Positions 28,024 through 35,763 of a stretch of 64,000 nucleotides of DNA are shown piece by piece. Position 1 is the first letter of the stretch. Each line of letters starts with the position of its first letter. This stretch comes from Immundisolibacter sp. (GTDB lineage Bacteria > Pseudomonadota > Gammaproteobacteria > Immundisolibacterales > Immundisolibacteraceae). Position numbers and translations under genes: made by a program. The notes under the pieces are model-generated. The model worked only from the letters and a program-made list of their open reading frames with translations, searched no databases and had not been told where the DNA came from. Location: positions 124,001-188,000 of the forward strand of contig NZ_JACIZD010000001.1 in NCBI RefSeq assembly GCF_014359565.1. Reading direction: 5' to 3'.

Positions 28024-28826
28024 GCGACCCTCCGCGGCGCGTTGTACTCGAAAAGGTGTCGAAGGTCGTTGCCGGCTCGCCATGCCTGGACGGTGCCGGA
28101 CAGGCGGTGCGGGTACAGCGCGGAGGCGATGGCCACCAGTGATGCCTCGACTGCCGAGCACATCTGCGCCAGCGCCACAGCTTCGGCCTGCGTGACGGCC
28201 TGCTGCCACATCTGCTCGGCGCCGGCGATGGCGTTGGCGGCTGCCTCGGCCTGGCGAGTCGGCCCTTCGGCATCGGCGGTGGCCTGCGCCAGCAGTTCCG
28301 ATAGGCCCGAACTATCGGCAGCGATCAGGGCCAGTTCGGCACCGTCGCGGGCATCGTCGCCCTGGCCGGCCTGCCGCTTTGCCGTGATCGCGGCGCGCCG
28401 CTGCTCCAGTTCCTGCTGACGGGCCCGAAGGTGCGCAACCCGTGCCCGCGCAGCGCTTGCGGCATCGGCAGCCGCTGCGGCCCGCTGGCGTGCCTCGAGA
28501 ACGGCAGCCACGATGCCTGCCGGCAGTTCGATGGACGGCACCGGGATGGCGACCATCTCGCGCAGGCGGGCCGCAACCTGCTGCGCGGCGGCCCGGGCCT
28601 CGGCGTTGGCGGTCTCGGCCACCTGGTGGCGGCGGGCGGCTTCGGCCTGCTCGGTCGCTGCGGCGGCCTGGGCCAGCATGGCGGTCAGGTCGCGCTGGGC
28701 CTGCTCCACGCGGGCGCGCTCATCGCCGGTCGGCGCTCCAGCCACGAGCGCATCGGCGAGGGCCTGCTGTGCCGCGCCCAGTCGGTTGCGGGCTGCATCG
28801 ACCAGCTTGACGTTCGCGGTGCTCAT
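28020..28826 (-). CDS. Coiled-coil protein of the tail module
   Basis: 268 residues, about half Ala, Gln, Glu and Arg, with continuous coiled coil from about 5 to 90 and 108 to 210 split by a proline-containing stretch (PVPSIELPAGI). No enzyme motif. In this place, ahead of the hub and tape measure, a scaffold, tail chaperone or rod function is possible. The bias in composition may hide distant family similarity. Confidence 0.6.
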   Translation of the reverse strand: MSTANVKLVDAARNRLGAAQQALADALVAGAPTGDERARVEQAQRDLTAMLAQAAAATEQAEAARRHQVAETANAEARAAAQQVAARLREMVAIPVPSIELPAGIVAAVLEARQRAAAAADAASAARARVAHLRARQQELEQRRAAITAKRQAGQGDDARDGAELALIAADSSGLSELLAQATADAEGPTRQAEAAANAIAGAEQMWQQAVTQAEAVALAQMCSAVEASLVAIASALYPHRLSGTVQAWRAGNDLRHLFEYNAPRRVA

Positions 28827-29143
28827 GAGCGGCTCCGGATCGCCAGTGCGTCGATCAAAACATGCTGACGCGCCTCAAGCTGCGCAAGCTCGCTGCCGGT
28901 GATCCGGCCAGCCTTGAACGCCTCGAAAGCCTTGGCCATGATCTCGGCCGGGCTCGGCACGGGCGGTGCCTTCGGCGCGGCTGGCGGGACGATCTTGCCC
29001 AGCCCGCGGGCAACGTCGCCCATGGACTTCTTGAAGCTGCGGGTGCCGGCGGCGATGTCGCTCGCGTCGAGGGCCGGCGCAGGTGGCTGGTGCTGTTCGG
29101 CTCCGCGCAGTTCGCGGACAAGCTGGTCGTAGTAGGAAGGCAT
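28823..29143 (-). CDS. Hypothetical protein of the element
   Basis: 106 residues. MPSYYDQLVRELRGAEQHQP is helical, a Pro/Ala-rich linker follows, and the end (AEIMAKAFEAFKAGRITGSELAQLEARQH) has two helices with a turn. GAGGT precedes the ATG at 29143. Overlaps the coiled-coil gene by four bases. No family recognised. Confidence 0.6.
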   Translation of the reverse strand: MPSYYDQLVRELRGAEQHQPPAPALDASDIAAGTRSFKKSMGDVARGLGKIVPPAAPKAPPVPSPAEIMAKAFEAFKAGRITGSELAQLEARQHVLIDALAIRSRS

Positions 29144-29148
29144 TCGAG

Positions 29149-29388
29149 TTACCTCGCGGTGGTGGAAATTTCGACAACAACAACGGGTGCGCCAGCTGGC
29201 CTGCCCGATACATTCGGTACGCATCTCAGCCGGGACTGGCCGATGCCGTCCGCACCGCAGGCGCAGATGTCGGTCACGTCGTGCCCGGTCGCGCCGCAGT
29301 CAGCGCAGCAGGCTTCGTCGCCATCGGCGGACAGCAGGACTCGGCCGTAGCAGGCTGCGCAGGCATGGCTGGTAAGCGTCCAGTGCAT
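29149..29388 (-). CDS. Small cysteine-rich (zinc-ribbon-like) protein
   Basis: 79 residues with CAAC, CCADC, CAC pairs spaced like a double zinc ribbon (LTSHACAACYGRVLLSADGD, then DEACCADCGATGHDVTDICAC). It could bind DNA or another protein. It starts MHW, as do two other element genes. A three-unit 11-bp array lies 33 bases upstream of the start. Confidence 0.55.
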   Translation of the reverse strand: MHWTLTSHACAACYGRVLLSADGDEACCADCGATGHDVTDICACGADGIGQSRLRCVPNVSGRPAGAPVVVVEISTTAR

Positions 29389-29420
29389 GGCCGTAGTATC
29401 CCGTCACGACCACCCGCCGT

Positions 29421-29453
29421 GCAGCGAACCTGCGGCGAACCTGCGCCGAACTC
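29421..29453. repeat. Three imperfect 11-bp units
   Basis: GCAGCGAACCT, GCGGCGAACCT and GCGCCGAACTC run in tandem (29421-29431, 29432-29442, 29443-29453). The array sits in the 105-base gap upstream of the Cys-rich gene, the same position and period as the array at 23279, though the unit sequence differs. Confidence 0.65.
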
Positions 29454-29493
29454 GCCCGTTGCAGCGCGCAACATGCCGGTATCTCGCATCGGC

Positions 29494-30081
29494 TCAGCCC
29501 GGCGTTTTCAGCAGCGCGAACACGGCCTGGCGCCGCGGCATGGCCGGGTAGGGTGCAGATGGCGCGCCTGGCGGGACACGGCCGAAGGTGGTGGTGCCGG
29601 TGGCCCGGGCGATGGTCAGCAGCGCCTCAAGGTGGGTGGACACCGCGTCCACCCGAAGCGGTCGAACGTCGCCGCCCTCGGTGATCGCGCCGACGGTCGC
29701 GCAGTACAGCGGCACGTGGTGGCTGCACGGCCCGCCCTTGCCGTTGCGGCCGGCCTCGTACTCGCGCTGGCGGTTGTAGCAGGACACGCACAGCCGGCTG
29801 CCGACCAGGCGCCGGGCGCCGCTTCTGCCACAGCGGACGCAGGACAGGACGCTGGCGGTGGCCTGCGCCGGTGCTTCCAGCGGCCGGACCTTCACGCCTG
29901 CATGGCCAGCGCCTACCGGACAGCCGCGGCAGGCCTCAAGCCGGATCTGGTCTGCCTCGGCGTTGCGCCTGGCGCGGGTCCAGGCGGCTGCGCAGGCGGC
30001 TGGTGTGAGTCGCAGGGCGCCAACGTGGCGCTGGCACTCGAACGTGACCGGGAATTCGTCGGCGTTGGTGGTGGTGCTCAA
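29494..30081 (-). CDS. Cys-rich protein with CxGCPxGAxxAG motif and zinc ribbon
   Basis: 195 residues. The N-terminal part reads FECQRHVGALRLTPAACAAAW and then EACRGCPVGAGHAG; the second part is a zinc ribbon, LSCVRCGRSGARRLVGSRLC followed by VSCYNRQREYEAGRNGKGG. The N-terminal block matches the start of another element protein (36332-37222). Possible nucleic-acid-binding regulator. No function known to me. Confidence 0.6.
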   Translation of the reverse strand: MSTTTNADEFPVTFECQRHVGALRLTPAACAAAWTRARRNAEADQIRLEACRGCPVGAGHAGVKVRPLEAPAQATASVLSCVRCGRSGARRLVGSRLCVSCYNRQREYEAGRNGKGGPCSHHVPLYCATVGAITEGGDVRPLRVDAVSTHLEALLTIARATGTTTFGRVPPGAPSAPYPAMPRRQAVFALLKTPG

Positions 30082-30446
30082 ATCAGTGCCTCGTCGTCGC
30101 CGTCCAGGTCGGCCAGGTGCACGATGTCGATGGTCTGTCCGCGGTGCAGGTGCCGGCCGGCCGGTGGCGGCTGCAGGCCAAGGGCGTCCAGCACGTCCAT
30201 TGAAAGCTCGATGGTGTCAACCGGGCAGTCGCCAGCCGCCAGCGTGATCCGCGTGACTGCGGCGGACACGCCAGCGCCGAACGTGTCCAGCCAGTCGAGG
30301 AACACCAGCACGGCAGCGAATCGGGCGCCTGGCGCTTCGGACAGGCGAAACCAGCGGGTGGTGCCGGCGAGGCGCAGGTCAACGTCGGCGCGGCGCTCCC
30401 AGACGAATTTCTGCTGCGGCGTCATTTTTTCGGAAAGCCAGGTCAT
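30078..30446 (-). CDS. Hypothetical protein of the element
   Basis: 122 residues: MTWLSEKMTPQQKFVWERRA, then RFAAVLVFLDWLDTFGAG and PVDTIELSMDVLDALGLQPP, ending in an acidic tail (ADLDGDDEALI). Mixed alpha/beta, no motif recognised. ATG at 30446 overlaps the preceding stop and its own stop overlaps the next gene, so it is embedded in the operon. The frame's upstream extension to 30626 is rejected. Confidence 0.6.
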   Translation of the reverse strand: MTWLSEKMTPQQKFVWERRADVDLRLAGTTRWFRLSEAPGARFAAVLVFLDWLDTFGAGVSAAVTRITLAAGDCPVDTIELSMDVLDALGLQPPPAGRHLHRGQTIDIVHLADLDGDDEALI

Positions 30447-31051
30447 TTCGTGCCCTCCATCGCCTTGATCGCGTGCTCGCGCGCCATCCGCTGGAATTCC
30501 GGCGTGGCGGCAACCGCCTTCGGAACCCAGCCGGCATGTCGCCCGCAGTCGCCGCATCGCATCCCGGCCGCGTGCGTCACGGTGCCGGCCTCGATACGGA
30601 TGTCCGCGCTGCCGCAGTACCGGCATTCGTGGACCGGCAGTCCCACGCTGGCGGGTGGCGTGGTCGTTGGCGCCGAATCCCTGTTCACGATGTCGGCGGC
30701 AAGGCTGCTTGCGATGCCCTTCACCATGTCAAGGGTGCACCCGTCGCGCCGGACGGCGGACCCGGCGAGCCCGATGCCGTGGACGATGACTGAGACATGC
30801 AGGTTTTCGTCGTCGTCCACACTCCACGTCCAGTCATCGGCTTGCGCCGCTTTCTCGGCTTGCGCACCCACAGCGGTCGCGCGCTGTGCCCTTATCCGTT
30901 CCATCTCCTCCGAAAGAAAGCGGGTTGTCGTGTCGATGTCCGTGACCGCCCACCTGGTAAAGGCGCGCCGCTCCTCGGCCATCCACCCGTAAGCGGCGGC
31001 AACGCACAGCAGCATGGCGTTCAAGTCGCCCGGCAATCTCGTCGCATTCAT
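30443..31051 (-). CDS. Protein with C-terminal zinc ribbon
   Basis: 202 residues. The C-terminal part has a two-knuckle zinc ribbon, HECRYCGSADIRIEAGTVTH then GMRCGDCGRHAGW, resembling the Lar/restriction-alleviation type of zinc ribbon used in phage proteins; the N-terminal helix (AMLLCVAAAYGWMAEERRAF) and central coiled coil are of unknown role. It lies just downstream of the helicase. Confidence 0.6.
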   Translation of the reverse strand: MNATRLPGDLNAMLLCVAAAYGWMAEERRAFTRWAVTDIDTTTRFLSEEMERIRAQRATAVGAQAEKAAQADDWTWSVDDDENLHVSVIVHGIGLAGSAVRRDGCTLDMVKGIASSLAADIVNRDSAPTTTPPASVGLPVHECRYCGSADIRIEAGTVTHAAGMRCGDCGRHAGWVPKAVAATPEFQRMAREHAIKAMEGTK

Positions 31052-31073
31052 TCTCGTGCCCTCGTGTTGCTGA

Positions 31074-32570
31074 TCAAGCCCGTGGCCCGTGGCCCGCCTG
31101 GTTCTGATTGGCTTTCGCGCGCGCTTTCGCGAACCGGATTCTGTCCGCGGTCAGCCAATTACTTACGGCATCGTCCGGTGGCATCGTCGGTGTGTCTGAC
31201 GGGAACGGCGGCCACGTCCCGAACTTGGCGCGGAACTTCACCTCGGCCGCGTTGGGTCTCCAGTTGGGCTTCCTCTCGGCGACGTACTTGAGCATCGCGT
31301 ACCACCGCAGCTTCTCGGTCATGTCAGCCACCTCGTACCGCTTCAGGTCGCCGGGCACCGCCGTGACCTTGCTCTTCCGCTCGGGTGCGAACCCGCATTC
31401 CGGGCACTCGTGCACACCGGCTGGCTTCATGAAGAAGCACTTCGGGCACGGTGTGGGTAACGATTCCTTCTTTTCAGGCGCCTCGCCCTTCTTGCGCTCG
31501 CCACTATCCAGCGTGGTCGGCAGGTCATCGGTGACGAATCCAAGGCGGGCCGTGTTGCCGGCATGGTCGAGGATGATCGCATCGGGCTTCCCGGGTGAAG
31601 TTCGCAGCACCCGGCCCACCTGCTGGACGTGCAGCATCAGGCTCTTCGTCGGCCTGGCCGCAATCAAACAGGACGCGCTGGGTTCGTCGAAACCCTTCGA
31701 AAGAATATCGACGCTGGACACGATCTTTGTCTCGCCGGACTTGAACCGCGCCAGTACCGCGCGGCGTTCGTCTGAATCGCTGTACGCATCGACGTGTTCA
31801 GCCTTGACACCATGCGCCACGAATTCCGCAACGATGGCTTTGGAATGCGCGATGCTGACTGCGAACACGATCGTCTTTCGATCCTCGCCGCGAGTCAGCC
31901 ATGTCTTGATGATATCGCCGACCAGTTTCGGCTTGTTCACCGCGTCGCCCAGTTCGGTCTGGTTGAAGTCGCCCGCCAGGGTGTGAACGCCGCGCAGATC
32001 CGGACCGGGCGGGCCGAACACCGTGAAGGGCACCAGATACCCGCCGGCAATCAATTCCGCCGTGGTGGCGCCGACCACCAGCGACTGCCAGTGCTTGCCC
32101 ATGCCCTTCGCCCATGGCGTTGCCGAAAGGCCGACCATCGGGACGTTGTTCCATTTCATCAGGATGTTGTTCATGGCTGCGTACTGGGAGTGACATTCAT
32201 CGACGATGACGAGCCTGGCATCCGGGAATCGCCGGCGGGCCAGCGTCTGAATGGAGGCAATCTGGACCGGCTGCCACGGCTGTACGCGCTCGTGGTCGGC
32301 CTGGATCACACCGTGCGGGATGCCGTCAAGGTCGAAACGCCGACTGGTCTGGTCGATCAGTTCGATCCGGTCGGCGATGAACAGGCATCGGCGCCCTTTC
32401 GCGACTGACCGCTTGATCATTTCCGCGGCGATCGCGGTCTTGCCGGCGCCGGTGGGCAGCTGCAACACCACCCGCTTGTGTCCGGCCACGAATTCCCTGT
32501 GCAGGGCGTCGATGGCGCTAAGCTGGTACGGGCGCAGGACCGACGCAGCGGGCTTGTGTGGCGCGTTCAT
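31074..32570 (-). CDS. SF2 DEAD/DEAH-type helicase
   Basis: 498 residues. Motif I LPTGAGKT, motif Ia, motif II VIVDECHS (DECH variant), motif III GLSATPW, motif V SKGFDEPSASCLI and motif VI QQVGRVLR are present. A zinc ribbon follows near 370 (TPCPKCFFMKPAGVHECPEC). Proteins like this serve DNA replication or restriction-type functions in phages and islands. ATG overlaps the primase stop (ATGA), so helicase and primase are made together. Confidence 0.9.
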   Translation of the reverse strand: MNAPHKPAASVLRPYQLSAIDALHREFVAGHKRVVLQLPTGAGKTAIAAEMIKRSVAKGRRCLFIADRIELIDQTSRRFDLDGIPHGVIQADHERVQPWQPVQIASIQTLARRRFPDARLVIVDECHSQYAAMNNILMKWNNVPMVGLSATPWAKGMGKHWQSLVVGATTAELIAGGYLVPFTVFGPPGPDLRGVHTLAGDFNQTELGDAVNKPKLVGDIIKTWLTRGEDRKTIVFAVSIAHSKAIVAEFVAHGVKAEHVDAYSDSDERRAVLARFKSGETKIVSSVDILSKGFDEPSASCLIAARPTKSLMLHVQQVGRVLRTSPGKPDAIILDHAGNTARLGFVTDDLPTTLDSGERKKGEAPEKKESLPTPCPKCFFMKPAGVHECPECGFAPERKSKVTAVPGDLKRYEVADMTEKLRWYAMLKYVAERKPNWRPNAAEVKFRAKFGTWPPFPSDTPTMPPDDAVSNWLTADRIRFAKARAKANQNQAGHGPRA

Positions 32571-33673
32571 AGATATTCCTCGCTGTGGGTTGATTGATCG
32601 GTCTCATCGCCTTCTGGGCGCGGCCCTGGGCCGGCAGCCGTGTTTCTGGTGAAGGTCGTGCGGCAGAACTGGTCGGCGTCGCCGAAAAGGGCCATCACGT
32701 CCGCGATGCGGCGGTGGTCGCAGTGCGCGTGCAGGCATCGGAACGAAGGCCATCCACCGGCCGCTTCCCAGACCACGGTCGCGCTTTCGGCGCCGCCTTC
32801 TGAGTGCTCGCCGGCCCATGGGCATGTCACGGCGTGTTTACCGCCGCCCATGTCCTTCAGGTACTGGCCGTGCGAGGCGAACCAGGCCACCACGTCGAGG
32901 GTCCGGTAGTCGCCACGTCCCATCGGCGCGTTCGTCGCCCTGGGCAGGCTGACCAGCTTCGGCGGCGGCGGACGCACTTCATCGGCCAGCGCCTCGATCA
33001 GATCAAGATCGACGTGCTGCCACCGTTCGGGCGTCCAGCACCGGGTCACACGCTGCGGGCGGTCCGGCGTGGCATCGCCTTTGCGGGCCGTGGTGCCGTA
33101 AAACCGAAAAATCCGGGCCGGGTTGCGGATGGATGCGTCGAAGCTGACCTCGGGCGAGCCGAACCGCAGCCGCAGCCCGCGGTAGATGGCGTCCAGCAGG
33201 GACTTCGTTTGCTGGTCGGCCGGCAGGTCAACGCGGTACTGCAGGTGCCAGCCGTTTCCGCTCAGGGCGTGCAGCGGTTCGGGCCAGCCGCGGGCCGTCA
33301 GGAAGCGGGCCAGCGCCTCGGCACGGGCCCTCGCCTCGGCCATCTCTTCGTCGGTCGAGTTCGCCTCGTCACGGACCGGATCGAAGTCGAACGGCAGGCG
33401 GGTGATCCGCTCGATGTCCTGATCCCGGGTCGTGCGGTATGCCGGACCGCCTCGGTTTGTCGCCCGCCGCTTGATCGGGCGGTTCAGCAGCGCGTAGAGG
33501 CCCTTGAACTGGCCGCAGTCGTCAGCCTCCCGCATGTCTCTCACCAGCGCCGCCGGGTCGTCGTAGATGCCGGACCATGCGTTTGCACCATCCACCGGCG
33601 TCCGCAGCAGTCCGCGGACCTCGACCTGGGCGTTGTCCTCGAATGCGGCTCGTAGCCATCGGGCGTTGCTCAT
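32567..33673 (-). CDS. AEP-superfamily (PrimPol-like) primase
   Basis: 368 residues. ITRLPFDFDPVRDEANSTDEE with the acidic metal ligands, then EPLHALSGNGWHLQYRVDLP and NPARIFRFYGTTARKGD follow the archaeo-eukaryotic primase core of phage and plasmid PrimPols. A C-terminal zinc-like cluster follows (HAVTCPWAGEHS; FRCLHAHCDHR). It should make primers for element replication. ATG start overlaps the small upstream ORF; stop overlaps the helicase. Confidence 0.78.
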   Translation of the reverse strand: MSNARWLRAAFEDNAQVEVRGLLRTPVDGANAWSGIYDDPAALVRDMREADDCGQFKGLYALLNRPIKRRATNRGGPAYRTTRDQDIERITRLPFDFDPVRDEANSTDEEMAEARARAEALARFLTARGWPEPLHALSGNGWHLQYRVDLPADQQTKSLLDAIYRGLRLRFGSPEVSFDASIRNPARIFRFYGTTARKGDATPDRPQRVTRCWTPERWQHVDLDLIEALADEVRPPPPKLVSLPRATNAPMGRGDYRTLDVVAWFASHGQYLKDMGGGKHAVTCPWAGEHSEGGAESATVVWEAAGGWPSFRCLHAHCDHRRIADVMALFGDADQFCRTTFTRNTAAGPGPRPEGDETDQSTHSEEYL

Positions 33674-33873
33674 TCGTCGTCCCTCGCTCGTTCAGATTCA
33701 GTCGTCGCCGCCATCCGCTGGCCCGTCCGTTTCGTCGTCATCGGCCGGGCGGAATCAGGAAGGCAGCCCGTGATGGGCGGACAAGTACGTACAGTTACTA
33801 ATAAGGGAGGCCAGATTCTGACCATCTGCATTAATGACCAGTATTCCGGCCTTATGGTCAGTGGTTGCGTCAT
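33670..33873 (-). CDS. Small coupled ORF between initiator and primase
   Basis: 67 codons (MTQPLTIRPEYWSLMQMVRI; later MTTKRTGQRMAATTESERAR). Its ATG overlaps the initiator stop and its TGA overlaps the primase start, both as ATGA, so it fills the gap exactly; that is hard to explain by chance. The first half runs over two iterons and may be constrained by DNA function. No family recognised. Confidence 0.5.
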   Translation of the reverse strand: MTQPLTIRPEYWSLMQMVRIWPPLLVTVRTCPPITGCLPDSARPMTTKRTGQRMAATTESERARDDE

Positions 33874-33995
33874 TTCAGCGCCTCGCGCAGGGCCGGAATC
33901 TGGCCATCATGTTTTTTGTGATGGTCAGAATCCGGCCCTGCAAACGGGGTGTGATGGTCAGAATCTGGCCCTGACAGGGCCAGAATCTGGCCCTG
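33809..33995. repeat. Iteron cluster, replication origin candidate
   Basis: Units of the form GGYCAGAATCYGGCCCTG: minus-oriented at 33809-33825; plus-oriented at 33891-33907, 33921-33940, 33954-33973 and 33977-33995; a degenerate copy around 33837-33853 is framed by TGACCA/TGGTCA. Units at 33954 and 33977 are joined by a TGGCCCT/AGGGCCA palindrome. Four copies lie inside the 3' part of the initiator gene, giving it repeated GPDSDHH peptides. Origins within the initiator gene are known from lambda O. That this is an origin is inference. Confidence 0.65.
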
Positions 33996-34478
33996 TGTTT
34001 TTTGGCTTTGGCTGGGCTGGCTGGTATTTTTCTCACTGATGCTCGATACAGCGGCCTCAGCCTCAGCGTCTGTCCTGAACCCGCGCCAGTCCATGGTTGC
34101 GGTGAACGCAATGACACCCTTGTCCGGGTGCGGCGGGCTCGGCTGGTCTGTGAACCTGTACAGCGAGCACGTCACGTCGGCGCGGCCTTTGTGGCCCCGG
34201 CGGGTCTTGGCAATAAACCCCAGCGCCTCAAGCTCGGCGAGCGCCAGGTAGATCGTCGTTTTCGACTTCCAGCCGACCCCTTTCATGCTCGACGGCGTGC
34301 ATTCGATGTTGCCGTTGCCGCCCTTTCTGAGCCTGGCCCGCAGGTCGGTGTACAGCCCCCGCGCCGTATAGGACAGCGCCTTCCAGGCTGGCGATGACGT
34401 GATGTCGTGGCGTATGCGCGAGTGCGGCACGCCCTTCCACGAGTCCTCATCGGCGGCTGGGCGCCATGTCTTGCTCAC
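33870..34478 (-). CDS. Winged-helix replication initiator candidate
   Basis: 202 residues. SPAWKALSYTARGLYTDLRA, then TPSSMKGVGWKSKTTIYLAL and AELEALGFIAKTRRG form the winged-helix pattern found in phage replication proteins. The C-terminal third is repetitive (QGQILALSGPDSDHH, AGPDSDHHKKHDGQIPAL) because it is coded by the iterons. Together with the downstream primase and helicase this is a compact replication module. Initiator function is inferred from context and pattern. Confidence 0.65.
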   Translation of the reverse strand: MSKTWRPAADEDSWKGVPHSRIRHDITSSPAWKALSYTARGLYTDLRARLRKGGNGNIECTPSSMKGVGWKSKTTIYLALAELEALGFIAKTRRGHKGRADVTCSLYRFTDQPSPPHPDKGVIAFTATMDWRGFRTDAEAEAAVSSISEKNTSQPSQSQKTQGQILALSGPDSDHHTPFAGPDSDHHKKHDGQIPALREALK

Positions 34479-34699
34479 GGCTGCCCCTCCACCGCACCCA
34501 GGGCGATCTCAGGTGTGAGTCGTGGCGATGCAGCCATCAACCGAACGGCGCGCCGCTGGCGGTCGCTCAGGCGGTCGGGGCGGGCTTTGCGCGCCCAGTG
34601 ATGCCATGGGTTAGAATTGGGCGCGTAGGTACTTTGGTTGAATGCTTCGCCCGCGCCGCCGGCCTCCACCGGCGCGCGGGCTTCTTTTTGCCAGTGCAT
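34475..34699 (-). CDS. Small ORF overlapped by the RNA module
   Basis: 74 codons. The first 20 or so (MHWQKEARAPVEAGGAGEAF) are the complement of a + strand hairpin, so part of this frame may exist only because of that RNA; the second half (ARPDRLSDRQRRAVRLMAAS and TPEIALGAVEG) reads like a normal helical protein. Start overlaps the ParB-like stop by one base; stop overlaps the initiator gene. Confidence 0.5.
   Translation of the reverse strand: MHWQKEARAPVEAGGAGEAFNQSTYAPNSNPWHHWARKARPDRLSDRQRRAVRLMAASPRLTPEIALGAVEGQP
34612..34689 (+). ncRNA. Short + strand RNA module 1 (C4-like candidate)
   Basis: TAGAAT at 34612-34617 could be a -10 (possible TTGCGC at 34587-34592). About 35 bases on, GCCCGCG-C-CGCCGG (34649-34662) pairs with CCGGCGCGCGGGC (34669-34681), followed by TTCTTTTT: a factor-independent terminator. 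The predicted RNA of about 65 nt is antisense to the start of the leftward ORF at 34475-34699. It resembles the module at 35888-35964. Phage C4/CI-type antisense RNAs have this size and form; the family link is a guess. Confidence 0.45.
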
Positions 34700-35763
34700 C
34701 AGTAGCCCTCCGTCGTGCGCCGGTAATCCTCGGCGGTGCACTGACTCGCGGGCGGTGTTGCGGTGGCTGCTGGCTTGGTACTGGCGACCGCGGTCAGTTC
34801 CCGCTCAATGCCTGCCAGCAGCCCGGCAAACACGGCCCGGTCGACGACCACCCGGCAGCCCTCAACGTCCAGCCACGGCAGCCCGTGCGGCCAGTCAGGC
34901 GGCGCGCACGCGATCGATGTGACGCTCGACAGGTCCGCGCCCAGCAGCTCGCCGGCTGGCGCTGGTGGCCTTTCGGGTGTCGCCTTTCCGCCACCGTGCT
35001 GCTGCGCGCGCTCGCGGACCTCACGCTCGGCGCGGCCCAGCGACACCTCGCCGGACGCGACTTTCGCCGCCAGACCGGGGTCTGTCTTTTTGACGCGGAC
35101 GAACTTCTCCACGGTGGCCGACGACACGCCGACCGCCCTCGCCGCCTGCTCGGATGCCTTGCCAGCGTGGGCCGTGGCCCCAGATTTGGCGGGCACAATA
35201 GGTTCGCTTTTTTTTACGCTGACCTTTCCCTGCCCGCGGCCATGCTCCTTCCCAGCCTGCCGCTTACGCTCCTTCGCCTCGCGCTCGAATAACGGCAGCA
35301 ACCGCTCGGCTATGCCGGCCCGCTCTCCGACCGACAGGTGTCGTCGATGTAGGTTTTGCGAAAGTGCGAATCCCAGTGGATCGTCGCCTTCGAAGTAACG
35401 AGTCGCAGGCTCGACTCCGATTAATTCGCATGCGGCGAGTCGGTTGCGGCCGTCGAGAAGGACTTCGCCGTGCCCTGGGTCTTTGTACAACCACAGCGGC
35501 TCTCGCAGGCCGTGTTCGGCAATGTCGTCCGCAAGCGCGTCAAGTTCTTCGGCGGCCAGCATCGGGAATATGTCGGCCGCTGGATGCACCCTGTACCGCG
35601 GCGGCGGCGGCTGGCCGTGGTCGGCCGGTCGCTCGCTCAGGTTGTTGATGGCGCTTTCCCAGTCATCTTCGACCGGCGGATCGACTCGGGCCGAAAGGCG
35701 GTCGAACACGGCCCGGATTCGCGGTGACTCCTGGTCATCGTCGTCTGGTGTTTCTAGGTTCAT
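34699..35763 (-). CDS. ParB/Spo0J-like DNA-binding protein
   Basis: 354 residues. IFPMLAAEELDALADDIAEHGL, EVLLDGRNRLAACE and FALSQNLHRRHLSVGERAGI are the ParB N-terminal (CTPase-type) core; a helix-turn-helix follows near 190-215 (ASEQAARAVGVSSATVEKFV). Such proteins serve partition, regulation or plasmid/phage maintenance. ATG at 35763 overlaps the upstream ORF (ATGA). No ParA partner is present, so partition in the classical sense is unlikely. Confidence 0.8.
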   Translation of the reverse strand: MNLETPDDDDQESPRIRAVFDRLSARVDPPVEDDWESAINNLSERPADHGQPPPPRYRVHPAADIFPMLAAEELDALADDIAEHGLREPLWLYKDPGHGEVLLDGRNRLAACELIGVEPATRYFEGDDPLGFALSQNLHRRHLSVGERAGIAERLLPLFEREAKERKRQAGKEHGRGQGKVSVKKSEPIVPAKSGATAHAGKASEQAARAVGVSSATVEKFVRVKKTDPGLAAKVASGEVSLGRAEREVRERAQQHGGGKATPERPPAPAGELLGADLSSVTSIACAPPDWPHGLPWLDVEGCRVVVDRAVFAGLLAGIERELTAVASTKPAATATPPASQCTAEDYRRTTEGY

